From Bacteroidota bacterium (GTDB lineage Bacteria; Bacteroidota; Ignavibacteria; SZUA-365), in contig JAEYUG010000010.1 of NCBI GenBank assembly GCA_023432805.1, forward strand, positions 1 through 13,246: 13,246 nucleotides of DNA, read 5' to 3'. The notes beneath the pieces are model-generated. The model saw only the letters and a list, made by a program, of their open reading frames with translations, was not told the DNA's origin and searched no databases. Below are positions 13,113-13,246 of the stretch, one piece after another (within the stretch, counting starts at the first letter, position 1; each line of letters begins with the position of its first letter). Both the position numbers and the translations under genes were made by a program.

Positions 13113-13246
13113 GACGGACGAGGGCGTCCGTCCTCCCACGACGGACGAGGGCGTCCGTCCTCCCACGACGGACGAGGGCGTCCGTCCTCCCACGACGGAC
13201 GAGGGCGTCCGTCCTCCCACGACGGACGAGGGCGTCCGTCCTCCCA
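13113..13246 (+). repeat. Class A array: at least five 27-bp palindromic units, cut by the window end
   Basis: Units begin at 13113, 13140, 13167, 13194 and 13221, the last lacking one base at the edge, so the array probably continues. Here the plus strand reads the GACGGACG / AGGG / CGTCCGTC stem-loop followed by the linker CTCCCAC, opposite to the other two class A arrays relative to the window. The edge at 13111 is again GTGACGG. It lies upstream of suhB; the gene on its other side is not visible. Confidence 0.95.

Overview
The window most likely comes from a GC-rich member of the Bacteroidota/Chlorobiota/Ignavibacteria group. Three things point there: a secreted protein with a C-terminal type IX secretion (T9SS, type A-like) sorting domain, a PorV/UPF0164-like outer-membrane protein, and candidate promoters of TTG-N20-TAGTTTG type that resemble the Bacteroidota TTTG/TAnnTTTG pattern. 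No rRNA or tRNA gene is visible, so genus or species cannot be named.

Layout. (1) 1-1990 is compositionally different: 26/60 G+C in 241-300 against 43/60 in 2041-2100. It holds the start of an IS481-family transposase running off the left edge, the likely IS end, and a two-gene unit encoding an unknown secreted protein and a T9SS-sorted protein. (2) 1991-4894 is a leftward four-gene cluster: PorV-like protein, DUF1684 lipoprotein, hypothetical lipoprotein and tadA (tRNA adenosine deaminase). (3) 4981-5625 is a divergent rightward PAP2-family membrane enzyme. (4) 5639-5783 holds an array of 29-bp palindromic repeats and a terminator-like hairpin. (5) 5807-10287 is a leftward block: a PfkB-family kinase, mtnA (methylthioribose-1-phosphate isomerase), recO and an HtrA/DegP protease. 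(6) 10470-13028 holds a PAS-GAF histidine kinase and an inositol-monophosphatase family gene (suhB), both leftward.

The genes are mostly housekeeping: tRNA modification, envelope proteins and proteolysis, recombination repair, and sugar-phosphate or thiomethyl salvage. The kinase-isomerase pair overlaps by 4 bp and plausibly works in one salvage route.

The most unusual signal is a set of compact palindromic tandem repeats in four places. Class A units have the stem-loop GACGGACG-AGGG-CGTCCGTC and a 26 or 27-bp period, at 9326-9377, 10358-10460 and 13113 to the window end. Class B units have GTGGACG-AGGA-CGTCCAC and a 29-bp period, at 5639-5752. Both share a GGACG-AGGR-CGTCC core. The three arrays fully inside the window start within about 13 nt of a stop codon, and two class A arrays abut the -33 box of a candidate promoter. 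One class A array lies across the kinase/mtnA junction, may be translated as a nine-residue repeat at the MtnA N-terminus, and its shared edge coincides with the kinase stop codon.
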